Source: DATAUD01 sp036501665 (GTDB taxonomy: Bacteria > Verrucomicrobiota > Verrucomicrobiia > Limisphaerales > Palsa-1400). From it: DNA of 64,000 nucleotides. A program made the translations under genes and the position numbers. The notes under the pieces are model-generated. The model was not told where the DNA came from. It ran no database searches and was given only the letters and a program-made list of their open reading frames with translations. Location of the stretch: contig DASXZW010000082.1 of assembly GCA_036501665.1 (NCBI GenBank), positions 1-64,000 on the forward strand, in the 5' to 3' direction. How positions within the stretch are numbered: the stretch's first letter is position 1; each line of letters begins with the position of its first letter. Shown here piece by piece: positions 61,370 through 64,000 of this stretch.

Positions 61370-62727
61370 GAGCGCTACGCATTTTCAAAATTGCCCTGCG
61401 CGCCTTGCGGCGAAATGTAATGCGGGCGATGCTGACGACTTTGGGGATCGTGATCGGCGTGGCGGCAGTGATCGCGATGATGGAAATCGGCCACGGTTCG
61501 ACGCTCGCGATCCAGCACACCATCGCCACGATGGGCGCCTACAACCTGATGATTTTTCCTGGCAACGCGATGCTGGCGGGCATCAGCACCGGCACTGGCG
61601 GCAGCATGAGGCTTTCGCCTGGTGACGCGGATGCGATCCTGCTGGACTGCCCGTCCGTGACGGCTGCCGCCCCGGTGGTCTGGGCGCGCGCGCAGGCTGT
61701 CTATAATAATTTGAACTGGCAGCCTGGCAGTCTTATTGGGACGACGCCGTCATACCTGGATGTGCGCGATTGGGGCCAGATGGCCGAGGGCAATCCATTC
61801 ACCGAGCGCGATGTTCGAAACACCAGCAAGGTTTGCGTCATCGGGAAAACGATTGAAAAAATGCTGTTTCAGGACGAATCGCCCGTCGGCAAGGAAATCC
61901 GCCTGATGAACGTCAACTTTAAAGTTGTAGGCGTTCTGAAGGCCAAGGGAGCCAACATGATGGGTTCGGACCAGGACGACATCATCATCGCGCCATGGAC
62001 GACGATCAAATACCGCGTCTCCGGAGCATACAGCAGTTCGACAGGCGTGACGACCACGACGACAACAACAATTCTTCCAAGCCAGGTTTACCCGGCGGCC
62101 CAGGCGCCGCTCTACCCTGCCGCGTCGGCGTCGCAACAGGCGGACACGCCGCAGCCGGTGCGGTTTGCGAACGTCAATGAAATTGTTGTTTCGGCCCGAT
62201 CCGGCCCGGAAGTGAAGCAGGCGATTGATGAAATCACGGCGCTTCTTCGCGAGCGGCATCACGTTCATCCGAACATGCCCGAAGATTTCACGGTGCGCGA
62301 CATGACGGAAATGGTCCGCACGATGAGTTCGACGACTGAGTTAATGACGACGTTGTTGCTGATTGTCGCAGCGATTTCGCTGGTGGTCGGCGGCGTGGGC
62401 ATTATGAATATCATGCTCGTTTCAGTCACGGAACGAACGCGGGAAATTGGTTTGCGCATGGCGGTTGGCGCGCACGGCAAGGACATTCTCCGGCAATTTC
62501 TCACGGAGGCGGTGGTGCTTTGCATGTTGGGCGGGATTCTTGGAATTGGACTTGGGCGGGCGACTTCCTGGCTGGTGCGCACCATCAAGCATTGGCCGAC
62601 GGCAACTTCTATCGGCGCGATTGTCGCGGCCTTTGCGGTTTCGGCGACGGTCGGAATTATTTTTGGATTTTACCCAGCCTGGAAGGCATCGCGACTAGAC
62701 CCCATCGACGCGCTTCGCTACGAATAA
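61366..62727 (+). CDS. MacB-type ABC transporter permease (FtsX domain)
   Basis: A 453-residue permease with one N-terminal membrane helix (about 20-45; TLGIVIGVAAVIAMMEIGHG), a large MacB_PCD periplasmic domain (about 50-310) and three C-terminal helices in the FtsX domain (about 325-450; LLLIVAAISLVVGGVGIMNI, MLVSVTERTREIGLRMAVGA). A Thr/Ser/Ala/Gln-rich insert near 235-265 is not typical. It acts as the non-transport mechanotransmitter that drives efflux through the TolC-like partner. Confidence 0.95.
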   Translation: MRALRIFKIALRALRRNVMRAMLTTLGIVIGVAAVIAMMEIGHGSTLAIQHTIATMGAYNLMIFPGNAMLAGISTGTGGSMRLSPGDADAILLDCPSVTAAAPVVWARAQAVYNNLNWQPGSLIGTTPSYLDVRDWGQMAEGNPFTERDVRNTSKVCVIGKTIEKMLFQDESPVGKEIRLMNVNFKVVGVLKAKGANMMGSDQDDIIIAPWTTIKYRVSGAYSSSTGVTTTTTTTILPSQVYPAAQAPLYPAASASQQADTPQPVRFANVNEIVVSARSGPEVKQAIDEITALLRERHHVHPNMPEDFTVRDMTEMVRTMSSTTELMTTLLLIVAAISLVVGGVGIMNIMLVSVTERTREIGLRMAVGAHGKDILRQFLTEAVVLCMLGGILGIGLGRATSWLVRTIKHWPTATSIGAIVAAFAVSATVGIIFGFYPAWKASRLDPIDALRYE

Positions 62728-64000
62728 ATGAAGATCATCCCCCTTCTGATTTCAACCGCCATCATCGGAATCATCCCTTTCGGGTGCGCGGTTGGGCCGG
62801 ATTTTCACAAGCCAAAACCCGAGGCGCCCGCTCAGTGGGTTGGCCTCACGAACGCGACGCCCGCCGCCGCGACGACTCCCACCACGGCGCCCGCGGACCT
62901 GACGAATTGGTGGACAAAATTTCAAGACCCGGGCCTGGTTTCTTTGATTGACGAAGGGTTCAGGACCAATCTTGATTTGAAAATCGCGGAGTCCGCCGTG
63001 CGAGCGGCCCGCGCCTCTCGGGGAATTGTGAACGGGACTCTCTGGCCTTCGTTGACGGGGACGGCTGCTTATTCTCGCGGCGCGGTCGGGAAAGCGCCTT
63101 CGACGGACACGTTCGCGGCGGGTTTGGATGCGGCGTGGGAACTGGATATTTTTGGCGGCAACCGGCGAAACGTGGAATCAGCGACTGCCACGATCCTTGC
63201 GCAGCAGGAAAATCTTAATGACGTTCGCGTGACGCTCGCTGCGGAAATCGCGGTGGACTACATTCAACTTCGCTCGTTCCAGGAGCAGATTGCCATCGCG
63301 AACGAAAACTTGAAATCCGAGCAGCGCACCGCGGAGTTGACCCGGCGGAAGCTGGCGGCGGGATTTTCCAGCGCGCTCGATGTGGCCAACGCGGAGGCGC
63401 AGGTGGCGACGACTTCATCGACCATTCCGGTGTTGGAAACTTCAAAGATACAGGTGATTTACGCGTTGAGCGTGCTGCTGGCGCGTCCGCCCGGGGATTT
63501 GCTTGACGAGCTTTCAAAGCCGGGGCCTGTGCCGTTGACGCCGCCGGAAGTCCCAATGGGGATGCCGTCGGAATTGATGCGGCGCCGGCCCGATATTCGC
63601 CAGGCCGAAGCGCAATTGCACGCCGCCACGGCGCAAATCGGCGTGGCGAAGGCCGATTATTTTCCGCAATTTTCGCTGACCGGCAACATTAATTATCAGA
63701 GCGACCTTGTCCGGAATCTTTTCGCGGGGACCAGCCGGCTTTGGGGCGTGGGGCCGACGATGACCTGGAACATTCTCCAAGGTGGCGCGATCACAGCGAA
63801 CGTGCGGTTGCAACGGGAATTGACCGAGCAGGCGTATCTGACTTATCGCAAGACGATCCTGACTGCGTTGCAGGATGTGGAGAACGCGCTGCTGGCGTTC
63901 GACAAGGAATGGGACCATCGCAAGGCGCTGAACGAAGCGGTGGCGCAAAATCGCAAGGCAGTGGACTTGTCAAACCAACTTTATTCGCAGGGCACGATCG
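62728..64000 (+). CDS. NodT-type outer-membrane efflux lipoprotein (partial at right edge)
   Basis: The ATG directly follows the permease stop. The frame runs to the window end: about 424 codons so far of an expected 470-500. The signal MKIIPLLISTAIIGIIPFGC has a lipobox PFGC, and the mature start CAVGPDFHKPKPEAP is typical of NodT/OprM factors. Two OEP repeats with RRRPDIRQAEAQLHAATAQI and GVAKADYFPQFSLTGN are visible. It forms the outer-membrane channel for the MacAB-like pump encoded upstream. The C-terminal end lies outside the window. Confidence 0.95.
   Translation, partial: MKIIPLLISTAIIGIIPFGCAVGPDFHKPKPEAPAQWVGLTNATPAAATTPTTAPADLTNWWTKFQDPGLVSLIDEGFRTNLDLKIAESAVRAARASRGIVNGTLWPSLTGTAAYSRGAVGKAPSTDTFAAGLDAAWELDIFGGNRRNVESATATILAQQENLNDVRVTLAAEIAVDYIQLRSFQEQIAIANENLKSEQRTAELTRRKLAAGFSSALDVANAEAQVATTSSTIPVLETSKIQVIYALSVLLARPPGDLLDELSKPGPVPLTPPEVPMGMPSELMRRRPDIRQAEAQLHAATAQIGVAKADYFPQFSLTGNINYQSDLVRNLFAGTSRLWGVGPTMTWNILQGGAITANVRLQRELTEQAYLTYRKTILTALQDVENALLAFDKEWDHRKALNEAVAQNRKAVDLSNQLYSQGTI

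Overview
The window looks like a chromosomal segment of a Verrucomicrobiota bacterium, probably of the Pedosphaera/Limisphaerales type. The lineage markers are a DUF1080 protein, a DUF1552 plus DUF1592-type pair, a prepilin-like protein with an H-x9-DG motif, a 2,086-residue secreted beta-helix protein, a YXWGXW lipoprotein, many PVC-style secreted glycosidases, and dispersed palindromic intergenic repeats. This placement rests on family knowledge; no database search was run.

Layout. 1-232: edge of an IS200/IS605-like element with an apparently frameshifted transposase. 407-9300: membrane and secreted catabolic proteins (DUF1080, DUF1552, cytochrome-bearing DUF1592-type protein, an esterase/SMP-30 fusion, a carbohydrate-esterase-like hydrolase). 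9378-16087: the giant beta-helix/DUF11 protein followed by a short graveyard of gene fragments. 16088-20439: MerR-cupin regulator, small lipoprotein, DUF4038 glycosidase, RecF. 20526-24681: tRNA-Gly(GCC) whose 3' end is repeated 4.1 kb downstream, bracketing an AAA ATPase/DUF4276 pair (defence-like), a TIM-barrel protein and a thioredoxin. 24724-33502: VOC protein, GH43 and GH127 arabinan enzymes, and an operon of Fe-alcohol dehydrogenase, aldehyde dehydrogenase and a glutamine-synthetase-like ligase. 33628-41925: Gre factor, MFS exporter, OLD-like ATPase with a degenerate Toprim, Gfo/Idh/MocA oxidoreductase, toxin-antitoxin genes, cardiolipin synthase. 41996-45471: Rrf2 regulator divergent from sulfate ABC transporter genes (binding protein, CysT, CysW; no CysA). 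45623-47511: decayed toxin-antitoxin genes and an AT-rich three-gene cassette (two unknown proteins plus an HNH nuclease). 47638-58903: frameshifted pseudopilin, methyltransferase, unknown secreted protein, formylglycine-type lipoprotein, two sensor kinases, CDGSH protein, TPR protein, YXWGXW lipoprotein. 59210-64000: complete MacA/MacB-type tripartite efflux operon, the outer-membrane factor running off the right edge.

How the genes work together. The secreted hydrolases (GH43, GH127, DUF4038, esterases) fit plant polysaccharide breakdown in soil. The ADH-ALDH-ligase operon suggests use of an alcohol or amine through aldehyde oxidation and gamma-glutamylation. The Rrf2 protein probably controls sulfate uptake. 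The best candidates for an undescribed system are the HNH cassette at 45974-47511 and the tRNA-bracketed ATPase/DUF4276 island, which also holds a possible 40-residue leader gene overlapping the ATPase start.
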